From the NCBI RefSeq assembly GCF_907164915.1, contig NC_061869.1, positions 25,742,312 through 25,806,311 on the forward strand: 64,000 nucleotides of DNA. Direction: 5' to 3'. The notes under the pieces were generated by a model that saw only the letters and a list, made by a program, of their open reading frames with translations, was not told where the DNA came from and ran no database searches. The DNA comes from Impatiens glandulifera (taxonomy: Eukaryota > Streptophyta > Magnoliopsida > Ericales > Balsaminaceae). The position numbers and the translations under genes were made by a program. Positions 19,711 through 30,070 of the stretch are shown here, piece by piece. Each line of letters starts with the position of its first letter. The first letter of the stretch is position 1.

Positions 19711-20814
19711 CTAATCATGACAAGTTTGATACTCGTTTCAACTTTTATTTGTGGACCTTCCTAGATATTTAAAAATCTGTCATAGGGCCTAGTCCTCCCT
19801 TGACTTTAATTTAATGGATCGCCTCTCATGGCCTAACTTTAGAGGAAAGTGCACATAATCTTTATGTTTATTTTGTTTTATTGAGAACGCTCCTAATTAT
19901 GACTTAGGTTTTAATTTTTTTTAATAGCGATGGTGAAGACACATATTTTATTTTCCATTTTGTTTAACAAAATGCCACTAGTATTGACTTAGTGTTTTAT
20001 TTTTTTAGACATCTCTAGCTTTTAAATGTGAAACCTCTTTTTTTTCTTATTTGTTTTTTTTAGACATCTCTAGCTTTACGTCATTTTTCTTAACAAAATT
20101 CCCATAGTATCGACTTAGAAGTTTATTTTACTTCTCGTTGTCTAAATGAATGAATGATGTGAGACTAGTCTAACCCTTTAGTAGTTGTTGGCTTTTTTTA
20201 TTTGCATTTTCTTTTTCGATATTGGATCAAAACGTTTTTAAAAGTTGGATTCATCCATTCATTTTGTGATTATTTCAAAAAGAGACCAATGATCGTTGTA
20301 TTTCCTCGACACAAAGGTCATTAATCATAAAACGCTCTCTATTGCCAATGATTACTCTGAATTTTCTTTCCGAGTGATCTTATTTTGCTCAAACATCAAT
20401 AGTCAAAGTTCATCTCACGCTCAACTTAACTATTTTATCAAGAGGTTCATCCTTACTTTTAGAAAGCTATGCATTATGACCTTTATACTTCATTTTTTCT
20501 CATTTTGTTTTCTTTTTCTTTTGACATACTTGGGATGCATATGATAAAATCAAAACGTTTTTGTTGTTTTATTTGGCAATCAAGACAAGAGTCTAGTTGA
20601 ACAATTAATGTTGATTTCAATATCTCAATCTCTATGAGTATGCACCTTTTTTTCATTTTTTAGACCGAGGTTCTATCCAATAGAATCAATACATTTATGC
20701 TCTTGCCATTCTTGGTAACAAAATCAAGAGTCTTGATGAGTAACAAATGGTGATTTTAATGTCTCAACCAACACAATCTTTTATTGATATTATTTTTTGA
20801 AGCATTCAAGTTAT
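19711..20814. other. Intergenic DNA left of copia D
   Basis: No gene recognised. Contains a diverged pair 'AGACATCTCTAGCTTT' (20009 and 20061) and other short repeats. Related sequence resumes at 25691 beyond element D. Confidence 0.4.
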
Positions 20815-21122
20815 TGTTGGCCCAAGAAGAGAATCAGTCACAAAACTTTGAGAAATTTCTATAAAATCTTAAAAAAACAATTACAAGAGTTTTTATCTCT
20901 CTCTTATTTTTCTTCCTCTAATGAGAGTAACATACACTTTATTTATACTAAACTAAAAAAACTCTTAATTTTCTAATTTAATGAAATTTATTGAAAATAT
21001 TCTATTTTCCTCATTATTGCAAATATTTTGTTTTCTTCATCATTGCAAATCTGTCGTTTTCCTCATTAATGTAGATCTTCCATTTATTTGTAAACGTTGT
21101 AACATCCAGGAGTAATACAACA
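20815..21122 (-). repeat. 3' LTR of copia D
   Basis: On the minus strand it runs TGTTGTATTACTCC to GGGCCAACA. It is preceded by the polypurine tract AAGGGGGAGAA (21133-21123), which overlaps the end of the RNase H reading frame. Confidence 0.9.
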
Positions 21123-21131
21123 TTCTCCCCC

Positions 21132-23105
21132 TTAATCCTGGCGTGGTTCGAGATCACGAACACCGATCAGGTGTCGCATCATCACCAGTTTTGATGCTGG
21201 CAAAGCTTTCGTAAGTATGTCGGCCTTCTGTTCATTCGTTCGAACAAACTCTACTTTGATTTGACTTCCTTCAACACACTCTCGAATGAAATGATATTTC
21301 GTGTCGATGTGTTTGCTACGACCAAGAAAAACTGGGTTTTTCATGAGTGCAAGTGCAGACTTGTTGTCAACGTAGAGCTTCACTGCCTTAGGTTTCGAAC
21401 CACTTAGTTCAAACAATAATGATTTCAACCAAAGTGCTTGACACGCTACCGCTGCTGCCGCCATGAACTCTGCTTCACATGAGGATAATGCCACTGTTTT
21501 CTGTTTCTGGGAGTTCCACGAAACAAGACTAACGTTAATGTAGAACGCCATGCCCCCCATACTTTTCCGGTCATCTAGGTCACCTGCGAGATCACTATCA
21601 GAGTAACCCACTATTTCTTCGTCACCGCCTCCTTTTCGAAACACTAGACCTAAGTGTATAGTGCCTTGAAGGTATCGAAGCACCTGCTTCACTGCCTTGT
21701 GATGTATCTCAGTTGGCCTCTCCATGAATCTACTAACAACACCAACATCATAAGAAAGATTTGGCCTTGTATGAAGGAGATATCGTAGACAACCAATGAC
21801 TCTTCGATATTCAGTTGCATCAATCAGTTGTTCTTTGGGATCCTTATAGAGTTGAGCCCTATGCTCCATTGGTGCCTTTGTTGAGTTACAATCAAGCATT
21901 CCAAATTGGTTCAGCACCTTTTTGGCATATGTTGTCTGCTTGATCGAGACACCTTCTTCGAACTGATCTACCTCGATTCCAAGGTAGTATGAAAGCAATC
22001 CGAGATCACTTATCTCGAACTCCTCCATTATCTGCTTCTTGAAAAGTTTGACACCCTTTGGATCTCCACCTGTTAAAATAAGATCATCCACGTAAATACC
22101 AACAATAATTCGAGTATTAGCGTTGCCTCTTGTGTACACCGCTTGCTCCTGTGTACACTTTTCGAAGCTCATTTTCTTCAAAATTTTGTCCAACTTTAGA
22201 TTCCACGCACGAGCAGCTTGCCTTAGGCCATACAATGCTTTTTTTAATTTAAGCACCATATTCTCCTTCCCTATTTCCTTGAATCCTTCCGGCTGAGTTA
22301 CGTACACTTCCTCTTCCAGTTCTCCATTGAGAAAAGCTGACTTTACATCGTGATGATATATTTTCCAACCACAATTGGCTGCCAAGGCAAGAATGACTCG
22401 AATTGTGTCCATTCGAGCAACTAGAGCGAAGGTTTCTTCGAAGTCAATGCCTTTTCGTTGCACATATCCCTTTGCAACTAAACGAGCTTTGTGTTGGATC
22501 ACCTCACTATCTGAGTTTTTCTTGAGCTTAAATACCCATTTGAGTCCAATTAACTTGTGTCCGACTGGCAATGGGCCGAGAGACCACGTCTCATTCTTCT
22601 CGATGGCTTCAATTTCTTTAGTCATTGCTTCTTCCCATTGTGGTTGTCCAGCCGCTTCATTGTAGCAAGAAGGTTCCTCCGTCAGTGCTAACATCAAATC
22701 TTCAAAATCAAGTGTCACTCGAGGTGCTTCTTCTAAGATATCGGTCATGTTCTTGTATCGAACAGGTCCTTCATCACTCCCAATGTATCCACCTGACCAT
22801 GGAGTGGGTAAACCATCGCCTTGGTCTGTTTGTTCAGTCACTTGCTCGAGCTGTGGAGGATTCGAAACAGCCTCTTGGAACATTTCTGAAGTATACTGTC
22901 CTCTTGTCGATCCACTCTCAAATGGGATCGTTCGAATTCCAACATGCTCGTGATTAAACTCTTCGTAAACTTTGAAGGGTTGATCACTCTTTTCATTTTG
23001 CCAATCCCATGCTGCACTTTCTTCGAACACAATGTCACGACTCACATGTATCTTGTCATTTTGTGGTTCGAGCAACCTTGTGTGCCTTACTTCCTTCTTC
23101 GACAC
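21132..23105 (-). CDS. Copia D reverse transcriptase and RNase H, open frame
   Basis: 657 open codons with no ATG needed, since this is the C-terminal part of a gag-pol polyprotein (the upstream frame is lost at 23190). RT (RVT_2, about residues 165-410) shows 'WVFKLKKNSDSEVIQHKARL', '[19 protein letters not shown]', 'LKKALYGLRQAARAW' and the catalytic 'GIYVDDLILTG' (YVDD). RNase H (about 500-640) has 'GYSDSDLAGDLDDRKSMGG', 'ALSSCEAEFMAAA' and 'LYVDNKSALALMKNP', ending 'SKHIDTKYHFIRECV', 'ADILTKALP' and 'LIGVRDL'. These are the expected catalytic Asp and Glu positions. RT copies the RNA in cytoplasmic particles and RNase H removes the template. This is the best preserved enzyme in the window. 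Confidence 0.9.
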   Translation of the reverse strand: MSKKEVRHTRLLEPQNDKIHVSRDIVFEESAAWDWQNEKSDQPFKVYEEFNHEHVGIRTIPFESGSTRGQYTSEMFQEAVSNPPQLEQVTEQTDQGDGLPTPWSGGYIGSDEGPVRYKNMTDILEEAPRVTLDFEDLMLALTEEPSCYNEAAGQPQWEEAMTKEIEAIEKNETWSLGPLPVGHKLIGLKWVFKLKKNSDSEVIQHKARLVAKGYVQRKGIDFEETFALVARMDTIRVILALAANCGWKIYHHDVKSAFLNGELEEEVYVTQPEGFKEIGKENMVLKLKKALYGLRQAARAWNLKLDKILKKMSFEKCTQEQAVYTRGNANTRIIVGIYVDDLILTGGDPKGVKLFKKQIMEEFEISDLGLLSYYLGIEVDQFEEGVSIKQTTYAKKVLNQFGMLDCNSTKAPMEHRAQLYKDPKEQLIDATEYRRVIGCLRYLLHTRPNLSYDVGVVSRFMERPTEIHHKAVKQVLRYLQGTIHLGLVFRKGGGDEEIVGYSDSDLAGDLDDRKSMGGMAFYINVSLVSWNSQKQKTVALSSCEAEFMAAAAVACQALWLKSLLFELSGSKPKAVKLYVDNKSALALMKNPVFLGRSKHIDTKYHFIRECVEGSQIKVEFVRTNEQKADILTKALPASKLVMMRHLIGVRDLEPRQD

Positions 23106-24112
23106 CTAAATAGACAAACAACTGACTTCTGTCGTCTAACTTTTTTAAATGGGGAGTGGTCACCTTGGCATGCGCAATACACCCAAAACACGAAGATGCG
23201 CTAGGTGTGGCTTCACTCCAGTCCACATCTCAAATGGAGTTTTGTCTCGAACAACTTTGGTTGGAATCCGGTTAAGAAGATAAATTGCATGACGAACTGC
23301 CTCCCCCCAATACTTGCTCGGGACTGCCATGCTTTTGAGCAACGACCTAGCCATGGCCATCACTGTTCGATTACGCCTCTCCACCACACCATTTTGTTGA
23401 GGAGTGTATGGTGCTGTGAATTGTCGCTCTATCCCTGCTTCTTCACAGATCTCTCAAATTCCCTCGAGAAGAATTCACCTCCTCTATCTGAACGAAGGAC
23501 TTTGATTCGAAGTCCGGTCACATTCTCGACCAATTGCTTCGTCTTCTTAAACGAAGAGCATGCTTCGTACTTTGTTCTCAACATATGGAGCCACATCCAC
23601 CTGGAATTATCATCAACAATCAGCATGAAGTATCGATTTCCTCCTAGGGTTGATGGCGTGATTGGCCCACATAAGTCAATGTGCAACAATTCGAGTGGTT
23701 TTTTAGCTCGAAACTTGGCTTCTAACGCAAACGACTATCTCGTTTGTTTTGCAACTAGGCATGTTCGACAAAGTTGTTTTGGAGGAGAAAATTTTGGAAC
23801 ACCAGCAGCCATTCCCTTATTTATGAGGGACTTTAGTGCTTGGAAGTTAACATGACCGAGACGAGCGTGCCATAACCATGCTGGATCTTCAAGATTAGCT
23901 AAAAGGCAAACCGTTTTTGCTAATTTCAAGCAAATTTGATATAGTTGATTATGCGTTCGTCTCACTTTCATGATAAGGCATGAAGGGTTTTTAGCGAAGA
24001 CTTTAAGCTCTTCTCCGTCCATCACCACCTTGTGACCTGTCTCGGTAAGTTGCCCGAGACTCACTAGATTACTTTTTAAAGAAGGAATGAAAAACACTCC
24101 GTCGAGAAGCCA
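23106..24112 (-). pseudogene. Copia D integrase, one stop and two frameshifts
   Basis: In frame with gag from 24112: 'FFIPSLKSNLVSLGQLTETG', the zinc-binding part 'WLWHARLGHVNFQ' with 'CRTCLVAKQTR', then a TAG (23732-23734). The core follows with 'ELLHIDLCGPITPSTLGG', 'MLIVDDNSRWMWL' and 'VLRSDRGGEFFSREF' (D, D, E). A frameshift near 23450 moves to 'CEEAGIERQFTAPYTPQQNG' and 'VVERRNRTVMAMARSLL'. A second frameshift near 23190 (an extra T) separates it from the RT frame. Integrase inserts the cDNA into chromosomes. Each lesion is small, consistent with recent inactivation. Confidence 0.85.
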
Positions 24113-25360
24113 CTAGTCGCCATTTTTGCATTCGAACATGATAGAACCTTTACCACAAATTTGTACCGTGGAACCATCTCCGAACTTCACCTTTCCAGTG
24201 ACTGCCTCGTCTAGTTCAAAGAATTTCTCTTTATCGCCAGTCATGTGATTGCTAGCGCCATTGTCCAAGAACCAAGATCCTATTGATGTCTCATCGTTCT
24301 TAGCTTCTAGAATTTCTGGAGTCAGCTTCATTTCATTCAGCATGACAACATTGATTGGCGGAATCTCCTCCGAGATTTCCATAAATAATGCTCGCTCGAC
24401 GTTGTCTGCGTGGGTAAGGTGTGATACCTCGTTCTTCTTTGCTCGACATTGTGTTGAGTAATGTCCCATCTCGTTGTAATTAAAACAACGAATGTGACTC
24501 TTGTCTCGAGGAGCTCCTCGACCACCTGAACCACCTTCTTTGTCTTTCCGAGACGGTGCTCCTCTGCCTCCTCTCCCTTGGCCTCTACCTCGGGTTCTAC
24601 CTCCTTGACCACGGTTCCCACTATTTGTGGAATCCTTTTTCCACTGGTTCAACGAGTCTTCCTCGTCCTTTTTCAACCGTTCCTTCCACTCCTTTTGAGT
24701 GAGTAGCACTTGTCCTTCGTTTCCTCCAAAGTTTGTGTTTTTCTTGCGCGTACGCTCCTCGAAGACCTTCAGCCTTCCAACAGCTTCCTCAAATGTTAAC
24801 GTCTCGAGGTTGTAAAACTGCTCGATGCCGGCTACCACACTGATAAACCTTTCTGGCACGGTGTCAAAGAGCTTCTTTACGATTGCAATATCATTTAGTG
24901 TTTCTCCAAGGCTTGAGTACCTGACTGATATGGATGTGAGTCGACCAGCATATTGATCGAGCGACTCACTGTCGTTCATATGCATCCTATCGAACTCACT
25001 CTTCAATGTCTGCAATCGTGCATTCTTCACTCGGTCTGCGCCGACGAACCTCGTCTTGAGACAATCCCACACTTCCTTCGCCGTCTTCTTATTTGCCACC
25101 TTCATTAGAAGATCCTCCGGAAGTGCTTGTAGAAGATGTGACCTCGCCTTCTTATCACGTCGGACATCAATCTCTGTACCTTCTACTGACTCGACTGCCT
25201 CCCATACTCCTTGGTCCTCCATCATAGCCTGTACACGAATCACCCAACTGATGTAGTTCGTGTGTGTTAGCTGCGGATAGTGGAATATGCCATTGTTTTG
25301 TTGCGCTCCTGATGATCCTGCACCCTTCGACATTTGATCCCACCGGATGATTTTGGGCAT
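24113..25360 (-). CDS. Copia D gag and protease, ends at premature stop
   Basis: The ATG at 25360 gives 415 codons; a second in-frame Met (MSKGAG) nine codons later may be the true start. Gag UBN2-type region: 'YISWVIRVQAMMEDQGVWEA', 'AKEVWDCLKTRFVGADRVK', 'SLDQYAGRLTSISVRYSSL'. It is followed by an RGG-like 'GGRTRGRGQGRGGRG' and a zinc knuckle CFNYNEMGHYSTQC whose second Cys has become Tyr (CX2C lost). The protease begins with 'SWFLDNGASNHMTGD', where DNGAS is the active site of this lineage. TAG-type stop at 24113-24115. Gag would be translated but stop within protease, and RNA packaging should be weakened by the Cys loss. Confidence 0.85.
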   Translation of the reverse strand: MPKIIRWDQMSKGAGSSGAQQNNGIFHYPQLTHTNYISWVIRVQAMMEDQGVWEAVESVEGTEIDVRRDKKARSHLLQALPEDLLMKVANKKTAKEVWDCLKTRFVGADRVKNARLQTLKSEFDRMHMNDSESLDQYAGRLTSISVRYSSLGETLNDIAIVKKLFDTVPERFISVVAGIEQFYNLETLTFEEAVGRLKVFEERTRKKNTNFGGNEGQVLLTQKEWKERLKKDEEDSLNQWKKDSTNSGNRGQGGRTRGRGQGRGGRGAPSRKDKEGGSGGRGAPRDKSHIRCFNYNEMGHYSTQCRAKKNEVSHLTHADNVERALFMEISEEIPPINVVMLNEMKLTPEILEAKNDETSIGSWFLDNGASNHMTGDKEKFFELDEAVTGKVKFGDGSTVQICGKGSIMFECKNGD

Positions 25361-25369
25361 TCACCTAAT

Positions 25370-25381
25370 GCTCTGATACCA
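25370..25381 (-). other. Primer binding site of copia D
   Basis: TGGTATCAGAGC on the minus strand, 2 nt from the LTR end; complementary to initiator tRNA-Met. Confidence 0.9.
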
Positions 25382-25383
25382 AA

Positions 25384-25690
25384 TGTTGGCCCATGAAGAG
25401 AATCACTCACAAAACTTTGAGAAATTTCTATAAAATCTTAAAAAAACAATTACAAGAGTTGTTATCTCTCTCTTATTTTTCTTCCTCTAATGAGAGTAAC
25501 ATACACTTTATTTATACTAAAATAAAAAACTCTTAATTTTCTAATTTAATGAAATTTATTGAAAATATTCTATTTTCCTCATTATTGCAAATATTTTGTT
25601 TTCTTCATCATTGCAAATCTGTCGTTTTCCTCATTAATGCAGATCTTCCATTTATTTGTAAACGTTGTAACAGCCAGGAGTAATATAACA
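25384..25690 (-). repeat. 5' LTR of copia D
   Basis: 307 bp, TGTTATATTACTCC to GGGCCAACA on the minus strand, nearly identical to the LTR at 20815-21122. Short LTRs of about 300 bp separate family D from families A, B and F here, whose LTRs exceed 1 kb. Confidence 0.9.
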
Positions 25691-26417
25691 GTTCTCACGC
25701 ACGACCATCATAAGTTACATCTCTTTGATAACGTGGTTTCAAGTTTGAGTTATGAATTTCCACGAGCATCACTTAGAAATATTAGAGATTTTAAGTGTTC
25801 ATGTGGCTTAAAAGAGTACTTATTCAAATATCTTTTGTTCGAGTTTCAGAAAACATTGAGTTCCTTTTAAAACAATCATTAAAGTGAACGAATTATTCTT
25901 CATTCCTACTTGTTTTTTGAATCCTTATTGTTCGTTGTCTTTTTAATCATGTTTTTCTCTCTCTTTTTGTTTTTTCCCGTTAAAGGGCTAAACAACATCT
26001 TATTTTCTTTAATAGTTTTTAGAAAAGTATGGTGATGATTGGGCTTAAAGAAAAAGTTGTCGACGTATCATTTTTACTAGGAATCAGGTCATAACATAGT
26101 TCAACCACACATTTGAAAATCATCGATTTTTAAAGTTTTTTTTAGTTTACATTTTTCTCTTTTCTTTTTGGTTTTATTTTTTATTTTTTAATGCCTCTAG
26201 TTTTGGAACTAGGAATTTATTTTGATAAATTTCACCTTATTATTATCATAATATTTTTTTGTTTGTTTTTATTTTATATTTTTTTTAAAAATTTACTTAC
26301 ACATTTTGGATGATTCTCAATTTAGAAAACATGAGTATTCGTATTCCATTCATCGATCCCAACATGCATCTGCGTCATATCCTCTTCGAGTGCACTCAAG
26401 CAAAAATGTTTTAATTT
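25691..26417. other. Intergenic DNA between copia D and copia B1
   Basis: No gene recognised. It continues the A/T-rich DNA left of element D. A frame at 25559-25870 mostly overlaps the LTR and is not supportable. Confidence 0.4.
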
Positions 26418-27893
26418 TCTTGGGTCAAATTATTTTGACGATGTGTTAGAATAGTTTGACTATTGGAATTTTGATGATGAAATGATGAATGAATTATATA
26501 TGAGTCTAATCTTTTTTGATGCAGGTGTATTGAAAACAAATTTCATTAGACTTGGTTCTAATGAGGTTCATTAGACCGATTTGGTATTAGATACACGGAG
26601 TTAGACATGCAGTCTAACTGGAATAATTTGACGTGCAGTCTAACTCATGGAGTTAGACGTGCAGTCTAATGAATCCGTAATTAGACGTGCAGTCTAACTC
26701 GTTGAGTTATACGTGCAGTCTAATGAATCCGTAATTAGACGTGCAGTCTAACTCGTGGAGTTAGACGTGTGGTCTAATAGACTCGTAATTAGACGTGCAG
26801 TCTAATGAATCCGTAATTAGACGTGTAGTCTAAATCATGGAGTTAGACGTGCAGTCTAATTGATTGTGAAAGTTAGACATGTAGTCTAACTCCTTCAGAC
26901 TAGTCTGAAGTAGAATCGTAATTAGATGTGCAGTCTAACTCATAGAGTTAGACTTGCAGTCTAATGGACTCGTAATTAGACGTGCAGTCTAACTCGTGGA
27001 GTTAGACGTGCAGTCTAAAGAATCCGTAATTAGATGTGCAGTCTAATGGATTGTGAAAGTTAGACGTATAGTCTAACTCCTTCAGACTAGTCTAAAGTAG
27101 AACCGTAATTAGGCGTGTACTCTAACTCGTGGAGTTAGACATGCAGTCTAATAGAAAGAGAAAGTTAGACGTGCAGTCTAACTAGTGAAAGTTAGACGTG
27201 CAGTCTAACTAGTGAAAGTTAGACGTGCAGTCTAAATGGTGAAAGTTAGACGTGCAGTCTGACTGGTGAAAGTTAGACGTGCAGTCTAACTCCTTCAGAT
27301 TAGTTTGAAGTGATTGTAATTAGACGTAAGTCTAATCTCATTAGACTAGGTGGTCTAATGGATTCTGTTATTAGACGGGGACGTTTGATTTCATTAGACA
27401 AAGTTGTCTAATTGAAATACGTCTAATGTCTTGCTTAAGCAGTTGCTTGAAGCTAGCACCCGCCTACCCACGTGCTATAGCTGTACGCTACTCCTGCTCC
27501 ACTTTCTAGTGAAGATTAGTACGACAGCCCGATGCAACCAATTAACTAATGACACATAGGCGACTATCCTTCTCACTACTTGTTTTGCAGGTAAATCTCT
27601 AAAGAATATTCGGCGCACTACCTGTTGTGTACGGCCACGATCCATGTATTTAGAGTCTACTATGTACAATGGAGGCGTTCCAATGGAAGAGTGCCACGTA
27701 TAATTATGAAGATTCGACCGTTAGTACCTGCTCATATTTAAAGATTCTAAAGGACAACGGAAGAACTGTTAGAACCAAGAGAGCGAACAAGCCTGAATTA
27801 CAGAGAGAATTTGATTGATCATTTTGACATCCAGAAACTGTTAGATGCTTTCTTGCTTTACTATGTGTTAATCAAGAGAGAGTCAAAAACTTC
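26418..27893 (+). repeat. 5' LTR of copia B1, 3' end deleted
   Basis: Starts at TCTTGGGTCAAATTATTTTG (the terminal TG has decayed) and parallels 33619-35028. The region 26575-27420 is a minisatellite of TTAGACGTGCAGTCTAAC and close variants. The stretch CATATTTAAAG near 27738 is a possible TATA box. The LTR breaks at GAGAGAGT (27893), about 395 bp before the expected end. Confidence 0.85.
26575..27420 (+). repeat. Palindromic TTAGAC minisatellite in B1 5' LTR
   Basis: Dozens of copies of TTAGACGTGCAGTCTAA, each a perfect inverted repeat of TTAGAC around a short GTGCA centre. They are joined by short linkers (CTCGTGGAG, TGAATCCGTAA, TGGTGAAAG). The longer palindrome CTTCAGACTAGTCTGAAG occurs near 26895 and 27080. 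Confidence 0.9.
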
Positions 27894-29454
27894 ATCGTAT
27901 GGAAGAAGAGAGTTCGTGCTCATCTCTCTTCTCTTCATGACGATATGTGGAGTGTCATCACAGAGGGTCCTATCAAGATTGATAAGGAGAAAGATGACTG
28001 GACTAGTGAAGAAAAGAGGCAGAACAACCTCAACAATATGGCTCTTGATGTTCTGTACAGATCTCTCGACGACAACATGTTCAACTACATTATCGAATGT
28101 GATACTGCTAAAGAGGTCTGGGACAGACTAACCCAACTGTGTGAGAGCAACGAACAAACCAAGGAAAACAAGATTATGGTTGCCACTCAACAATTTGACA
28201 GTTTCAAGACGCGTCCTGGTGAAACAATGAACGAGTTAGACACCAGATTCAGCAAGATAGTCTCCTCCTTATCCATCCTAGGCAAGACTTATAGCAACAG
28301 GGAGCTTGCTATCAAGGTCATGCGTACTCTTCCAAGGGAATAGGACATAAAGACGATGGCGATGATGGAATCCAAAGACCTCAACAAGATCTCTCTCTTC
28401 GATCTATTTGCTGATCTCAAGTCTTATGAGTTCGAGCTGAACTGTAGGATTGAAGAAGATCAATTCACATCAATCATCATTGCCAAAGCTCTGGTGACTG
28501 CTGAAGAGCCACCTGTAGCTACTGATGTGAAGACGGTGGCACAACAACTGAGCAACGACGCCATGTCTCTCTTCGTGAAGAAGTTTGGCGACTTCTTGAA
28601 GAAGATCAACCTTAACTCAAACTCTTCAAATTCTAATGATAATAAGAAATCAAAGGCTAATGTTAGGTGTTTTAACTGTGTTATTCCAGGTCATTATCAT
28701 TCGGAATGCCGAAAGCCAAAACGTGAAGATACGAAGGATGATGGAAAAGAGCTGAAGGATCTTATTGCAGTTGACGGGAAGAACCAAAGAAGCATCCGTG
28801 ACCCCTACTTCACATCAAGTGATAGTGATGACGGAGAAGTGGCCTACTTCTTGACAAGAGAAGATGAAGAACAAACTCAGGAAACTGAGGTATTTGACTT
28901 CTCTTCTGAAAGATTTTCAAGGGAACAACTGGTAGTTGCACTAAATGACATGGTTATTGAGTACAGAAAGCTAGTAGAATCTCTAAATGAAACTAAATCT
29001 TCACCTGTTGTATCTCAACCAGTTTTACCTCAAACTCTTGAATCAAATGTTTTTGAAACAAAAGTTAAAGAGATCTCATCTGAAAATGAGATGTTCAAAG
29101 AACATATTCAAACGATTTCAGATGAAAACAAGAGGTTAAACTATGTTGTCAGTTCATGGACAAGGTCTGGAGAAACTGTCAAATATCAGATCAGCATGTT
29201 AAGACTTGCTAGATCTAGATCCGGTCTAGGATTTGATGGAAATGACCCTAACATGTCCTGTAAAATGTCAAACTCAGCAAATGACAAGCTTAAGCCAATA
29301 AGCTTTGTTAAAGGGAGTTTGACTGATAGTGAATCTAATCATATTCACGAAGAAGTAGCTGTTAAGAATGAAATTATTTATGTTCTACCGACTGTTAGCT
29401 GGCTGAAAAATAAGTTAGAAACAGCTAGCAAGTCTGGCAATCAAGTTAGAAACA
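27894..29454 (+). pseudogene. B1 gag, N-terminus deleted, one internal stop
   Basis: The frame enters from the deletion junction as 'NFIVWKKRVRAHLSSLHDD', then 'MWSVITEGPIKIDKEKDDW', 'TAKEVWDRLTQLCESNEQTK' and 'GETMNELDTRFSKIVSSL'. A TAG at 28341-28343 lies where homologues have Trp ('PREW', compare 'PSTWDIK' in A1). The frame then reads on as 'SLFDLFADLKSYEFELNCRI' and an intact zinc knuckle CFNCVIPGHYHSEC, then an acidic linker 'VFDFSSERFSREQLVVALND'. It ends in 'YVLPTVSWLKNKLE' before the deletion into integrase. Same gag family as A1 and A3 but clearly more diverged. Confidence 0.85.
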
Positions 29455-30070
29455 GATACCTATCATCTTATCTCGAGGACACTGGAATTAGGCACGAGTT
29501 GTCTAGCGTTAGAACTCCACAGTTAAACGGCATTGCTGAGAGAAGAGTGAGGACTCTAAAGGAAGCTGCAAGATCCATGCTAGCTGAATAAGACGTGCCT
29601 CAGAGGTTCTGGGCGGAAGTCATTAGCACTACTTGCTATACACAAAATCGGTCAATAATCAACAAACGTTTTGATAAAACTCCCTATGAACTGTATTATG
29701 GGAGAATTCCCACAGTTTCTAATTTTAAGATATTTGGGTGTAAATGTTTTATTCATAACAATGGAAAAGTTTATCTGACCGCTTCTGATGCTAAAGCAGA
29801 TGAGAGATTCATGTAAGGATGCTCGTCAGTAAGCAAGGCTTACAAAGTATACAACAAAAGAACGCAGATCGTTGAGGAATCCCTCCATGTAGTTTTTGAT
29901 GAGCCTGTTGAGAGCAAATCCATTGAACCCATTGATCTTGCTGACAGACTAAAAGCGACAAGTCTTGAGTCTGTGAGTGAAGAAGAAGAAATTCTAGACA
30001 AGCGGATTGCCTTGTCTGATGTAGTGGCTGATCCGGTTGAGGTCAACCAGACGTACAAACTCCTGTTCAA
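29455..30070 (+). pseudogene. B1 integrase C-terminal part and linker
   Basis: Begins inside the core: 'LEDTGIRHELSSVRTPQLNG', 'AERRVRTLKEAARSMLAE', a TAA (29589-29591), 'PQRFWAEVISTTCYTQNRS', 'KTPYELYYGRIPTVSNFKIF', 'CKCFIHNNG', a TAA (29814-29816), then the linker 'VSKAYKVYNKRTQIVEESLH'. The zinc domain and the first catalytic Asp are deleted, so the protein could not integrate DNA. A frameshift near 30060 separates it from RT. Confidence 0.8.

Larger units (their letters stand above)
20815..25690 (-). mobile_element. Ty1/copia retrotransposon D, nearly complete, young
   Basis: A 4876-bp element with LTRs of 308 bp (20815-21122) and 307 bp (25384-25690), bounded TG...CA, flanked by GTTAT (20810-20814) and GTTCT (25691-25695), a 4-of-5 match duplication. 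Minus-strand order is LTR, PBS, gag, protease, integrase, RT, RNase H, polypurine tract, LTR. My comparison of the LTRs shows about seven substitutions and one 1-bp indel, roughly 2% divergence, so insertion was recent on the scale of this window. Three in-frame stops and two frameshifts disable gag-pol; RT-RNase H is open. Confidence 0.9.

Noticed and set aside
22375..23855. Plus-strand ORFs over copia D pol (for example 22625-22957 and 23205-23855)
   Set aside because: Antisense shadows of RT and integrase; their length follows from the conserved minus-strand frame.
26575..27420. CRISPR-like array
   Set aside because: Repeat-linker regularity recalls CRISPR, but the repeats are palindromes inside plant LTRs, linkers are themselves repeated, and the context is eukaryotic.
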